64,000 bases of DNA from Alkalibacterium sp049389645 (GCF_049389645.1 NZ_CP186540.1:434001-498000), one strand, 5' to 3'; positions 54,468 through 63,757 are shown, counted from the stretch's first letter. Program-made: numbers and translations. Notes: a model not told the origin generated them from the sequence alone.

Positions 54468-55919
54468 CTATACAAGTTCATAGGTTTTTAAGTAGTTTAT
54501 TGAAATTGGACTATGCTTTTCCAGATAATCTTTCATACTCTGCACAGCATGAATAGATGATTCCTTCTTATTATGACCGTATTCTGGCCCCACTCCTTGG
54601 GACGTAATGTAAGCAACCTGATAGCTTTTTGTTCTGTCAACGGGTTCATCTTTGACAAATAAGGATTGGATTCTTTGTCCTTTAGGATTTTCTATTTTCA
54701 GAAACACTTTCAAGCCTAACGCACGTTTAATGAATCCGCCCATTTGTTGATAAGCATCCGAAGAAACTGAACGCTCCAAATTTTCTTCTATCATATCCAA
54801 GAGTTCCTGACCAGTTATTTCTGCAGTCATAATGGGGGGGTTCATCGGTACAATATTATACAAATCATTGAGTGTCACTTGTCCCGGAACGATCGGTGCA
54901 CCGTATCGCCAGCCGTTTGAAAATGCCATTTCTGCTCCTGTACTTTCAAGAATGGCAGTTAAAAGAAAATTGTCCATCGTCGACTCAAGCATTGTTGCAC
55001 GGTTCAAGGCCGTTTTCGTTTCACCTACAATAGTTTCCATCTCTTCTTTAAAAGGTAAAAGTTCTTGGTCAATGATTTCAGCTATTCGAGCATCCGGTTT
55101 AATATCTTCTGAGACTTCGATCAATTCATGTTCAAACTGCGTTATTTTACCAGCAGTTATCTCCAAATCAAGACGACCAAGAAACGAACCATGACAACCT
55201 GATTGTATCACTATTGTTTCCCCCTGGACAACAGGTTCAGTTAAACGATTGTGCGTGTGTCCGCTTAAACAAACATCTATGCCTGCTACTTCTGATACTA
55301 ATTTCATATCTTGGGGGAAACCCAAATGTGAAACGAGCACCACCAGATCAACCTGTTCCTGCTCTCTAAGTGTCTCAATTATTCCTGGTAATTCATCTTT
55401 GCCTAACGTGAATCTGACACCTTCACTAAACGATGCCGGCATGGTTTTATCAACGATATTAGAGGCAATCCCTATTATGCCTATTTTCAAATTTTCATAT
55501 TGTTTAACTTTAAAAGGTGGAAACAAAAGCTCTTCATTTTCTGTTTTATACACGTTATTCGCTAACAGTGGGAAATTCAACCCTTTTGATTTTTCAACTA
55601 ACGTTTCAGGTCCATATCCAAACTCCCAGTGTAATGCCATAGCATCAATACCCAGTTCATTGATGATGGGAATGACTGCAGCCCCCTCTGTTCTTACTGC
55701 TGGCATCGTCCCGTTCAAGGTGTCCCCATTATCACAGAACAATACGTCATTGGGGGTATCGTTGCTTATATCTTTTATGAGTGTCGCGATACGGGCGTAC
55801 CCTCCAGCATTTCGATATACAAATCGACCTTCTTCAAAAAACCATTCAGGATGTAAGTTAAAGTAGGCATGCGAATCATTCATTTGAATGATTGTTAAGT
55901 TTTTCTTGTTATTTGGCAT
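54468..55919 (-). CDS. 5'-nucleotidase/SoxB-like metallophosphatase, cytosolic
   Basis: A 483-aa two-domain protein: an N-terminal metallophosphatase domain (IIQMNDSHAYF, CDNGDTLNG, VSHLGFP, LSGHTHNRL) and a C-terminal nucleotidase domain. The GNHE(F)D motif of ordinary 5'-nucleotidases is replaced by LHWEFGYG near residue 97, similar to the HWEF seen in SoxB-type relatives. There is no signal peptide. ATG at 55919 follows AAGGAG by 8 bases. Substrate unknown. Confidence 0.82.
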   Translation of the reverse strand: MPNNKKNLTIIQMNDSHAYFNLHPEWFFEEGRFVYRNAGGYARIATLIKDISNDTPNDVLFCDNGDTLNGTMPAVRTEGAAVIPIINELGIDAMALHWEFGYGPETLVEKSKGLNFPLLANNVYKTENEELLFPPFKVKQYENLKIGIIGIASNIVDKTMPASFSEGVRFTLGKDELPGIIETLREQEQVDLVVLVSHLGFPQDMKLVSEVAGIDVCLSGHTHNRLTEPVVQGETIVIQSGCHGSFLGRLDLEITAGKITQFEHELIEVSEDIKPDARIAEIIDQELLPFKEEMETIVGETKTALNRATMLESTMDNFLLTAILESTGAEMAFSNGWRYGAPIVPGQVTLNDLYNIVPMNPPIMTAEITGQELLDMIEENLERSVSSDAYQQMGGFIKRALGLKVFLKIENPKGQRIQSLFVKDEPVDRTKSYQVAYITSQGVGPEYGHNKKESSIHAVQSMKDYLEKHSPISINYLKTYELV

Positions 55920-56041
55920 GATCATTACTCCTTTATGTTTTCTTTTACAGTTCTATTATTCGTTCTATATTTAGAAAATGTGATCAGACTGAATTGTTTG
56001 ATCTTCATTTATAACAATTACACGTTATCATAGACAATCAA

Positions 56042-56263
56042 TTACTCTTGGTTATCACCTTTATCAGTATACGCGAGAATGTAACCAGGTTGGCAGTTAA
56101 GAACTCGACAGATTTTATCCAGCGTTGAAAACCTTATGGCTTTTGCTTTTCCTGTTTTCAAGATGGAGATATTAGCCATTGTAATCCCAACTTTATCCGA
56201 AAGTTCAGTAACGCTCATCTTTCTTTTAGCTAACATGACATCCAAATTCACTTGTATGGCCAT
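56042..56263 (-). CDS. YozG-like HTH transcriptional regulator
   Basis: A 73-aa single-domain Cro/C1-type regulator (MLAKRKMSVTELSDKVGI, NISILKTGKAKAIRFSTLDKICRVLNCQPGYILAY in pieces). It lies 10 bases downstream of the DUF2975 membrane protein gene. The pair is the common YoaS/YozG arrangement, in which the membrane protein may modulate the regulator. Start after AGGAGG. Confidence 0.9.
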   Translation of the reverse strand: MAIQVNLDVMLAKRKMSVTELSDKVGITMANISILKTGKAKAIRFSTLDKICRVLNCQPGYILAYTDKGDNQE

Positions 56264-56273
56264 AGCAACCTCC

Positions 56274-56753
56274 TTATATCGTTAAGTCATTGTCCCGTTT
56301 AATTTCAAGCGCATTTCCCATCAATTTCTGAAGGACTGCCGCAAATACTGCAATGACTGTTGGTGCAGAAATAAACATCATCCCTACTATGATAACGCCC
56401 GGCGCATCGTCCACTTCTCCCACAATAAAGTACAGAGGAAAACTCAATAAATGAAGCGAGGCAATAGAAAAGGCGTACAGTTTTATTTTTTTTAAGGCTT
56501 CTACCGATTTCTCTGAGAAGGCATCGTTGGTGTCAATATACTTGAGTAATTTGAAAGCTTGATATAGTGCTGCCAAAAAAGGGAAAAGTGTCAGAGAAAA
56601 AACAGTTAAAAGGCTATACAAAACACGAGCCATTTTCATACTACTATCTGCTGCATCTTGAATAATTAAAGGAAAACCAAATAGTGTAATGGCTAAAACA
56701 GGTAACGCAATAAGAATAACTGCAATTTTCAGTATCAGGGTTTCTTTCTTCAA
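56274..56753 (-). CDS. DUF2975 membrane protein, YoaS-like
   Basis: A 159-aa protein with four membrane helices; YIDTNDAFSEKSVEALKKIK near residue 75 is the cytosolic loop typical of DUF2975. Partner of the adjacent YozG-like regulator; function unknown. No terminator is seen after the pair. Confidence 0.88.
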   Translation of the reverse strand: MKKETLILKIAVILIALPVLAITLFGFPLIIQDAADSSMKMARVLYSLLTVFSLTLFPFLAALYQAFKLLKYIDTNDAFSEKSVEALKKIKLYAFSIASLHLLSFPLYFIVGEVDDAPGVIIVGMMFISAPTVIAVFAAVLQKLMGNALEIKRDNDLTI

Positions 56754-56904
56754 ATGAATCCACTCCTGTTATATTGTTTCCATTAATTCTAGCCCTTTAT
56801 TTATTGTTTATCAATAAACAATCATTGAACTTAAATAGAAATTAATATGTTTTGCATTAAATAATCACTTGATTATTTTACAACATATACTTTCTTTGTA
56901 ACCT

Positions 56905-56952
56905 TCCTAATAAAAAGGGTGGAAGCAGATACTTTCCTGCTTCCACCTTTTT
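56905..56952 (-). terminator. rho-independent terminator after capA-like gene
   Basis: AAAAAGGGTGGAAGCAG (56912-56928) pairs with CTGCTTCCACCTTTTT (56937-56952) with one bulged G; it lies about 30 bases past the stop on the minus strand. Confidence 0.8.
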
Positions 56953-56982
56953 AAAATATTAAATTAAATATTCCATAACACT

Positions 56983-58287
56983 TTACTCATTTTCTGAATT
57001 CGGCATATTTATTCTATCCATTGTTTCTTCATATGACTTTCTCATACGTTCTTTATAAGATTCTTGGACAGTGGTATCTTCCAGGTGTGCTTCGATAGGT
57101 AATATACGGTAAGTGTAAGGTGCTCCACCAGTATCGCTGTGGCGATACATCCAAGTTGGAACAAAATCGACTCCTTTTATGGTTGTTTCTCCGGTCTGTT
57201 CATTTTTTTGTATATCCACGCTGGCGATAACACCATCTTCTGTGGGTTCAAATCCTTCACCCAATGTCTCTTTACGTTGATTCGAGTAAATGTTACCTAG
57301 GGAATAGATCACAAAGGCTTCGTTGCCATCCACTTCAATAAATTCAGCTTCATGAATCACATGCGGGTGACCACCAAAGATGATATCTACGCCTTCACGG
57401 GCAAGAATCTCTGCATTTGTCGTTTGAAACTCATTAGGATCTCTTGTGTATTCATTTCCCCAATGCGTATAGGCAACGATAATATCCGGATCATGTGCTT
57501 TAGCATTTTCGATATCTTTTACCATTTGAGCTTCATCAATAATATTTATCATCGAATGAACTTCTTCAGCAGAATATTGTGCATCCAGTCCATTTGTATG
57601 TTCAGTGTAGGCAAGTATGGCAACTTTTATTCCTTTTACATCTTTGATTAAAAAACGTTCGTCTGGATCAGGAGCTGTTTCATACGTTCCAACTACATCC
57701 ATCCCTCTATCCTTAACTACCTCAGCCGTTCTTCTCAGACCTTCGTCTCTTGTATCCAAACTATGGTTGTTACTCGTAACTATGGTATCAAAACCAGCGT
57801 ATTTAAGTGCATCGGCCAATTCATCTGGTGCGTTAAACAACGGATACCCACTGTACGGTCTCGATGAGCCCGCCAATGTTGTTTCCAAGTTAGCAAGTGC
57901 CAAATCCGCTTCTTCAATAAAAGGTTTCACATCTTCAAAAACCGGATTAAAATCATAGGTATCCGTTTGAGCATCGTGAGCACCGATAAGTTGACTCAGA
58001 TGACCCATCACATCACCTACTGCGGATATACGGATATCGATAAATGTCTCTTCAGGCTCTTGTTCATCTTCATCCGAGTCAGATGTTTCTCCATTGTTGT
58101 TTGGCTCTTCTTCAGCAGTATCTCCCGAATCTTGGTCCACTTCCTCGTTTGTCTCCACTGTTTCTTGACCGTTTTGGAACGGATTAGCCCATGCATAAAT
58201 ACCGGCTCCCATCAAAACAACAACCAGGGCAATTAGTGCAAGAATTATCACAGTATTTTTATTGCTTCTTCTATTATTAGATCTCAA
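56983..58287 (-). CDS. membrane-anchored CapA-family protein
   Basis: A 434-aa CapA/PgsA-type metallophosphatase-like protein, a family tied to poly-gamma-glutamate or capsule anchoring. It has one N-terminal anchor (residues about 12-33), an acidic Asp/Glu/Asn linker (about 38-82) and the CapA domain: ISAVGDVMGH, LANLETTLAG, TSNNHSLDTRDEG, YTHWGNEY, FGGHPHVIHE and YSLGNIYSNQ. No capB/capC genes are nearby, so a gamma-glutamate role is unproven. TTG start after GGGGGA overlaps the upstream carboxypeptidase gene by 11 bases. Confidence 0.87.
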   Translation of the reverse strand: MRSNNRRSNKNTVIILALIALVVVLMGAGIYAWANPFQNGQETVETNEEVDQDSGDTAEEEPNNNGETSDSDEDEQEPEETFIDIRISAVGDVMGHLSQLIGAHDAQTDTYDFNPVFEDVKPFIEEADLALANLETTLAGSSRPYSGYPLFNAPDELADALKYAGFDTIVTSNNHSLDTRDEGLRRTAEVVKDRGMDVVGTYETAPDPDERFLIKDVKGIKVAILAYTEHTNGLDAQYSAEEVHSMINIIDEAQMVKDIENAKAHDPDIIVAYTHWGNEYTRDPNEFQTTNAEILAREGVDIIFGGHPHVIHEAEFIEVDGNEAFVIYSLGNIYSNQRKETLGEGFEPTEDGVIASVDIQKNEQTGETTIKGVDFVPTWMYRHSDTGGAPYTYRILPIEAHLEDTTVQESYKERMRKSYEETMDRINMPNSENE

Positions 58288-59146
58288 TGTTTATCCCCCT
58301 ATCGATTAAATATTCTTCATAAGAAAGTCCACTCTCGTAAACATCTGTTGCTAATTCCGGACCCAGATAGCGAATATGCCATGGTTCAAAAACATATCCT
58401 GTTATATCTTCTTTACCCTTTAGATAACGGATAATGAAGCCGAACTCATGTGCGTTGTCCCTAACCCAAGTGCCTTCTTCTGTGTTACCAAATTCTTCAG
58501 TTAACTGAAGGCCTACACTTTCACTGGTAACATCCATGACCAGTCCCGTTTGGTGTTCACTCTCACCTGGTCGGGCACTGTATTTATTCGCTGCTTCTTC
58601 ACCGTGATTGTCAACGTAATTATTAAACAATTGAACTTGTGTCTGGTATGAGCGGTAACCTGACCGCGCATGAAGAATAATACCGGAAGTTTCTGCTGTA
58701 TCAAACATTTCTTTGAGCGCGTCTGCAGCAACCTGTCTCATCTGTTTTATTTCAGGATTTGGAAGTACTGTCGGTACTTCTACTGTGACTAAGTTGTCCG
58801 GTACATAATCTTCAGGTAGACTGTACTGTTTATTTACTAAAACTGAAAAACTAGCGGGTTCCAAGACATCCTCTTCTAGGTCAAGTTGTGGTCTTCCGTT
58901 GTCTACTGAGTCAGATGGCTCGCCATCTTCGTTATCTGAAGCGTTCGAACCATTTGAGTCTTCATCATTTTCAATCTGATCTTCGTCATCAGGTTCTTCA
59001 GTCGTTTGTGACTCTTCGTTTTGATTAACTTCTTCTTGAGCTGTTTCATCAGGTGATGGTTCCTCTTCAGAAGTCTGTCCGCAAGCATTCAACAATAAAA
59101 CACTTGATACAAGACTGGTCGTCACCATCCATTTTTTAAAAGTCAT
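58277..59146 (-). CDS. VanY-type D-alanyl-D-alanine carboxypeptidase lipoprotein
   Basis: A 289-aa lipoprotein: signal peptide with lipobox LLNAC (Cys at residue 22), an acidic low-complexity linker (about 25-90), then a M15B peptidase domain. Zinc ligands lie in SEHQTGLVMDV near 195 and EPWHIRY near 255; ARSGYRSYQTQ is also typical. It should trim D-Ala from cell-wall peptides outside the membrane. It overlaps the CapA gene, which suggests joint translation and work in the envelope. Confidence 0.9.
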   Translation of the reverse strand: MTFKKWMVTTSLVSSVLLLNACGQTSEEEPSPDETAQEEVNQNEESQTTEEPDDEDQIENDEDSNGSNASDNEDGEPSDSVDNGRPQLDLEEDVLEPASFSVLVNKQYSLPEDYVPDNLVTVEVPTVLPNPEIKQMRQVAADALKEMFDTAETSGIILHARSGYRSYQTQVQLFNNYVDNHGEEAANKYSARPGESEHQTGLVMDVTSESVGLQLTEEFGNTEEGTWVRDNAHEFGFIIRYLKGKEDITGYVFEPWHIRYLGPELATDVYESGLSYEEYLIDRGINIEI

Positions 59147-59256
59147 TCATAAATCCCCTTCGCTGATCTTTATTAAGGTAAATCTCTCATATATTTTAAC
59201 ATGTTTCAATTACTTTTGTATCATAACGAACAAATTTGTACCATTTTTTTAACATT

Positions 59257-59832
59257 TCAGACCTTTAAGCTTGCTCTGAATCCTCTCGAGGCATAATACG
59301 ATTCTGCACCATTGTGATAAACAAACACAGTGTCATAACGCCTATCACAAAACAACGCGCCACCCAACTGTCTGATTTTTTCTGGTGTTTGAATCCAACT
59401 CGATGTTTTGGTATCAAATTCACCCAACTTTTGAAGTCTTCTATACTGTGTTTCATCTAGCAGTTCAACCCCTATTTCTTTAGCTAATGAAACAGCACTC
59501 GCTTCGGGTGGATACTTTTTCCTGGATTCTAAAGCTAAATCATCATAACACACTTTTCTACGGCCTGAAGGTGTTTGTTCTGAACAATCGACAAACAATA
59601 TTTCAACAGAATCAGACTCACCTTCAATAACGTCTGGTTCCCCATTGGTCTGTTCCATGGCTTGCAGGGTAATTAAAGCCTGTTCGTTTGATTCTAATTT
59701 ATCTAGAACGTCATGCCATTTTATATTTTTATGCCGCTTCATATTTTTATCAAAACGTGTTTTTAAAACAACTAACAGTTCTGATTTTTCATCCGTAGAT
59801 AGCGTTCTTCTCATTTCAAACTCTTTATTCAT
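59257..59832 (-). CDS. DUF4256 family protein
   Basis: About 191 aa, soluble, without signal peptide. Family marks are RFDKNMKRHKNIKWHDV, FVDCSEQTPSGRRKVCYDD, KYPPEASAVSLAKEIG, and FDTKTSSWIQTPE. No function is known; I can add none. ATG at 59832 follows AGAGGTG; a GTG three codons earlier overlaps the binding site. It overlaps no neighbour and follows the membrane hydrolase gene by 5 bases. Confidence 0.82.
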   Translation of the reverse strand: MNKEFEMRRTLSTDEKSELLVVLKTRFDKNMKRHKNIKWHDVLDKLESNEQALITLQAMEQTNGEPDVIEGESDSVEILFVDCSEQTPSGRRKVCYDDLALESRKKYPPEASAVSLAKEIGVELLDETQYRRLQKLGEFDTKTSSWIQTPEKIRQLGGALFCDRRYDTVFVYHNGAESYYASRGFRASLKV

Positions 59833-59837
59833 TCTAT

Positions 59838-60584
59838 TCACCTCTTATCATTTAAAAAATCACTGATATAATGAACGATTTCATCCTGTTGTTCTTCTCG
59901 AGAAAGATTACTCTCCATATCACCTGTTTGGAATCCATAATGACCGAAGTTGGAATGATTTCCTCCATCTATCGTCACATACGTTGTATCCTCAGGCAAC
60001 AAGTCTTTTGTCTGTTCGTACTGATCCAAGTTTAAAACGGCATCATTTGAACCTGTGATAGATAGTACAGCGAGCGGTAACGCAGATAAGTCGCTGTCAT
60101 TACTCGGATAGGCTGCCAGAAAGATCAATCCTGCAATTTCTTCATGATTTTCTTTTGCATAGATAGAAGCACTCGCACCACCTAGAGAATGCCCGGCCAG
60201 CCACCACTCCTTCTCTGACGGATTAGCCGCTTTAATTTCATCAATGGCATCAATATCAAGTATGGCTAAATTGAGGAGCATTTTTGGTATAAAGACCTGA
60301 TATCCCTCACCACTTAACTCGTTAGCTAAAGGAAGATAGGCTTCAGTCTCCACTAATCCTCCTTGATATAAAACAATGTGTCCTTCAATTTCTTCAGGTG
60401 TGATGGTGATCCACCGCTCATCTTGATTAACGTTATCCTCTTCAAGTAGAGCTGTAGCTTCTGGCATAGCTTTATAGGTGTTCATTCTCAAAAAAAAGAA
60501 TCCGGAAACAATCATTAAAACAACTACAATAAATAAGCCTAATAGCCATTTCCTCCAGGAAATACGCTTAATTTTCAATTTCAT
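59838..60584 (-). CDS. membrane-anchored alpha/beta hydrolase
   Basis: A 248-aa alpha/beta hydrolase with a signal-anchor helix at residues about 12-33, so the domain lies outside the membrane. The nucleophile elbow GHSLGG near 130, the acid in ITGSNDAV near 180 and the histidine in GGNHSNFG near 212 form a plausible triad. It matches the alpha/beta hydrolase family 5 type; substrate unknown. The ATG at 60584 follows AAAGG. Confidence 0.82.
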   Translation of the reverse strand: MKLKIKRISWRKWLLGLFIVVVLMIVSGFFFLRMNTYKAMPEATALLEEDNVNQDERWITITPEEIEGHIVLYQGGLVETEAYLPLANELSGEGYQVFIPKMLLNLAILDIDAIDEIKAANPSEKEWWLAGHSLGGASASIYAKENHEEIAGLIFLAAYPSNDSDLSALPLAVLSITGSNDAVLNLDQYEQTKDLLPEDTTYVTIDGGNHSNFGHYGFQTGDMESNLSREEQQDEIVHYISDFLNDKR

Positions 60585-60650
60585 TTCCAACCTTTCTAAG
60601 CTGAATCAGCCCAATCTCATGTTATTTAAATTTGGAAAGATCGTGACTGT

Positions 60651-61181
60651 CTAATTATTGTTCTCACTGGTTATTTTTGGTTTCAAATTTATTAGTTCTT
60701 CTATTTCATATGGTGTCAAATTTCGTGTTGGAATAATTATAGCTGAAACGCTGCTATTATAAAGTAATATCATCTCTTCGTACTGTTTTATTGTTTTAAT
60801 GTTTTCTCTTTTTATTTGCACCTGTTCATCTTCACCAGTCACAGTTACGACATCCTCTTTAATCGTCATCGTTTTCTTACCAAACAATGAGGAATTGTCT
60901 CCTTCTGATAATAGTTTTCTGGTTTGATCTAAAAGGATTTTTTTATGTTGCGTGGGGTAATAGCTCACCCACCCGATAAAGAATCCTATCGCTAGGATAG
61001 ACCAATATACATATGCTTGATCAAATAAAGCTGTACCTACCAAATAAATCACCACTGCACAAAAAAGCGGCAGCAAAATGCGTAATCCCCAGTATATTTT
61101 TTTCTGAGAGGGAGATTCTTCTATATGATGTAAATTAAATCGAAGAAAATCTTCTTCTATTAATTCATAATTAATTATCAT
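60651..61181 (-). CDS. YcxB-like family membrane protein
   Basis: A 176-aa protein: a short N-terminal strand region, two membrane helices (about residues 30-50 and 55-72), and a C-terminal YcxB-like domain (DVVTVTGEDEQVQIKRENIKTI and SAIIIPTRNLT in pieces). No function is known. It lies 35 bases after the toroid gene and may share its transcript. Confidence 0.75.
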   Translation of the reverse strand: MIINYELIEEDFLRFNLHHIEESPSQKKIYWGLRILLPLFCAVVIYLVGTALFDQAYVYWSILAIGFFIGWVSYYPTQHKKILLDQTRKLLSEGDNSSLFGKKTMTIKEDVVTVTGEDEQVQIKRENIKTIKQYEEMILLYNSSVSAIIIPTRNLTPYEIEELINLKPKITSENNN

Positions 61182-61215
61182 TATTATCTCTGCTTTCTCT
61201 GTTTTTTTTGGTGAA

Positions 61216-62202
61216 TCAATTAAAAGAAAATTGTTTAAAGAGCCTACAAATAGCTAAATCCAAATAAAGTTGCTGTGTTTCTTTGTCTCGACCAGCAGTG
61301 ATTTTCAAATCCCACGAACCAGATTCCAACTGTCCGTCACTAAACCATTGTAGTCCTTTTTTAATGTCAGGCTGCAATGGCGAAAAACCTAATAGGGATA
61401 GAGAGTCCAGTACGGATATCAAGTCTGTATAACAAAACGGATTAACAAATTGTGTCCAATATTTTTTGTCTTGTCTATCTGGGTATACGTCTCTTTTAAA
61501 AATATAAGCGCTGACTAATACTCCAGCATCCTTAATTTCTTGTCGTCCTTTGAATAAAGGATGTACCGAGAATGCACGCAATACCACGCCAGTGACCATG
61601 TAAGACGAGGGTTGATTGAAATCAGGCTGAATCGTTTCATGATAGTCATAAGAGACCCCAATATTATGCTTTCTAGTTCTGAAAGGAAGGGCCCAGCCTC
61701 CATCAGTTTGACGATTATTTAGTAACCATTCTAATGCCGTAATGATTCTAGGATCCTCTTTATATCCTGCTTTGATAAGTAACTCTGCAATACCCGCTGT
61801 ATAATTTGGTGTGTATTGCTTATCATATATCCCACGAAAATCCCCTTCGGCTGTTTGAACTGAAAAAAAATAGTCCGCTGCTTTTTGAATTGTGGAATGA
61901 GAACGATCAAGATTGTACATCTCAACTAACTTTCCCAAATTGCGATATGTCTGGTATTGATCTAAATTATCCATCTTTGTGTTCTTTCGGTTTTGAGGAT
62001 ACTTCCAACACCCTTCAGGCTGCTGCTTTTTCACTAATTGTAAAACTTCTCTTGAGGTCCAACATGACTCAAAACTCACTTCTTCTTCCAATAATTCATT
62101 GCTAGTTTTCAACTTTATACATTCATTGGTACTCTTCAACAGAGGGGGAATCGGGTCATAGTTCAACTGCTTCAGCCAAGGTTGATTTAGTCTATCACTC
62201 AT
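61216..62202 (-). CDS. QW-motif (terpenoid cyclase/prenyltransferase-fold) protein of unknown function
   Basis: A 328-aa soluble protein. Four copies of a QxxxGxW-like motif are visible (numbered from the ATG at 62208): QQPEGCW at 62-68, QTAEGDF at 118-124, RQTDGGW at 166-172 and QLESGSW at 293-299. QW motifs mark the alpha/alpha toroid of squalene/oxidosqualene cyclases and prenyltransferases. The acidic DXDD catalytic motif of squalene cyclases is absent and the protein is about half their length, so it is probably a single toroid that binds or modifies something else. ATG at 62202 follows AAGGAG by 7 bases. Confidence 0.6.
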   Translation of the reverse strand: MSDRLNQPWLKQLNYDPIPPLLKSTNECIKLKTSNELLEEEVSFESCWTSREVLQLVKKQQPEGCWKYPQNRKNTKMDNLDQYQTYRNLGKLVEMYNLDRSHSTIQKAADYFFSVQTAEGDFRGIYDKQYTPNYTAGIAELLIKAGYKEDPRIITALEWLLNNRQTDGGWALPFRTRKHNIGVSYDYHETIQPDFNQPSSYMVTGVVLRAFSVHPLFKGRQEIKDAGVLVSAYIFKRDVYPDRQDKKYWTQFVNPFCYTDLISVLDSLSLLGFSPLQPDIKKGLQWFSDGQLESGSWDLKITAGRDKETQQLYLDLAICRLFKQFSFN

Positions 62203-62283
62203 GGTCATTCTCCTTAAGTATTTGTTGAAACAACGAATTGCATAGTAGTGGATCCTCTTAAGACTTCTTATATGCCTCTATTC

Positions 62284-62326
62284 TACACCAAAAAAGCACC
62301 TGTCATTTAAATAACAGATGCTTTTT
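62284..62326 (-). terminator. rho-independent terminator after ywbE
   Basis: Minus-strand AAAAAGCATCTGT pairs with ACAGGTGCTTTTT (one G-T pair) followed by T, 11 bases past the ywbE stop. Confidence 0.8.
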
Positions 62327-62336
62327 GTACATTTAT

Positions 62337-62531
62337 TTAATTTAGTACTTCTTTCACTCTACCGACGATTCCACTTTCAAGTCTTACTTTTATCCCATGA
62401 TGATGCGTCTTGGAATTGGTCAAAATATCTTTGACGACGCCTTCAGTTAATTTGCCTGAACGCTGATCCTGTTTCTGTACGACTTTCACTTTTTTACCTG
62501 GTGCGATATCTGCACGGTTTGTTCCATCCAT
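62337..62531 (-). CDS. ywbE: YwbE family protein
   Basis: The 64-aa protein matches YwbE (DUF2196): GTNRADIAPGKKVKVVQK, SGKLTEGVVKDILTNS and GIKVRLESGIVGRVKEV. It has a KOW/SH3-like short beta pattern and no known function. ATG at 62531 follows AGAGGAG by 6 bases; the frame is open further upstream but that part looks non-coding. Confidence 0.88.
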   Translation of the reverse strand: MDGTNRADIAPGKKVKVVQKQDQRSGKLTEGVVKDILTNSKTHHHGIKVRLESGIVGRVKEVLN

Positions 62532-62745
62532 TATTATTTTCTCCTCTTTAGTCATTACCTTTAACTTGAGCATTCTGAAGGCAATATTTTCAAATATATT
62601 ACTATCTCTCATTTATCCTACCATTAATCATTGTTTGATTATATAACTAACACGAATTGGATGGAAATACTTTTCTTTGAAGCCTAATGATTTTCATAAA
62701 TTAAGTTTACGTTCACTGATTTTCCATTATATCAACAGCACTCAT

Positions 62746-63597
62746 TTAATATATCGTTGGATTATTATACTCAATTTCCAACACTTCAAAATTAAACCAG
62801 TTAAAATCTCCTTCGTCTAATCTCCAAGTGATCTTTCCTTCAGTGGGTACTTTAATTCCTGCAAATGCTTTGTAGTCACTCATGGAAATCGACCAAGTTT
62901 CTAAACTGAATTCGCCATTAAAATCACCATAACGTTCTGCTTCGAACTTTATAACTTCTCCCATTTGATTAAAGGTAAAGACGCCTGACGTAGATATCTC
63001 ACCATAAGTCATCGTAGCTTTCGCGTTATTATCATCTATTTCTTTCCAGCTGATATAGTCATTTAATACAGCAGAAGGAAACCACACTGTTTCTGCAAGA
63101 TATCTGAGTAACGTGCCTTGATCGATTTCTTCGCCTTTCGAATCTGCAACAGTGAATAAAGACATCGGCTTGATCAACATACTGCCTTTCCCATTCAAAT
63201 ATTTATCTCTACCTGCAATGTGAATGAACGGCGCTGCTTTAATCGAGGCATTCCAAACAAATCCAGGCTTTTCCGAAGTGAAATATTGCTCGGCTTTTAC
63301 TGACATCCACTGACCCTCAGCGTCCATTCTCATTTCTGCTTGCTGTTTTAAACGGCCAGAGACTATTGTTTCTTTTCCAATAATCCCACTGTATTTGAGC
63401 CACCTTTGTACACTTGTTGGTAAATCGATGATGTCTTCTTCTGTAACAACTTCACTTTTATTGTCTACGTTATCAAAAAGTTGTTCGACTTCAGCTCTTA
63501 CATCTCGTTTAAATAGAGTATTAGCTACTATAGAACTCGCTATAACTATTACTACCAGTATAACCAGACTAAGTAAAGCACGTTTTAGTAATGACAT
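62746..63597 (-). CDS. DUF6544-like membrane-anchored protein
   Basis: A 283-aa protein with an N-terminal anchor (residues about 8-28) and an extracytoplasmic beta-rich domain; LPTSVQRWLKYSGIIGKE and SVKAEQYFTSEKPGFVW are typical of DUF6544 (formerly DUF6920). The role is unknown. I chose ATG at 63597, which follows GGAGGT by 8 bases. The frame stays open to 63729 and beyond, adding a hydrophobic segment, so a longer product cannot be excluded. Confidence 0.75.
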   Translation of the reverse strand: MSLLKRALLSLVILVVIVIASSIVANTLFKRDVRAEVEQLFDNVDNKSEVVTEEDIIDLPTSVQRWLKYSGIIGKETIVSGRLKQQAEMRMDAEGQWMSVKAEQYFTSEKPGFVWNASIKAAPFIHIAGRDKYLNGKGSMLIKPMSLFTVADSKGEEIDQGTLLRYLAETVWFPSAVLNDYISWKEIDDNNAKATMTYGEISTSGVFTFNQMGEVIKFEAERYGDFNGEFSLETWSISMSDYKAFAGIKVPTEGKITWRLDEGDFNWFNFEVLEIEYNNPTIY

Positions 63598-63757
63598 GAT
63601 AGTTAACCTCCATTCGGTAGTAGACTGAATGACAGACCGTCTATTAATATAATACGCACCGATAACGCAGATAATACTCGGCACTAAATACACAATACTC
63701 TCACCTTTTATATAATAATAAGCCACCACCGGATAAGGAAGCCTATCGAAATAATAT

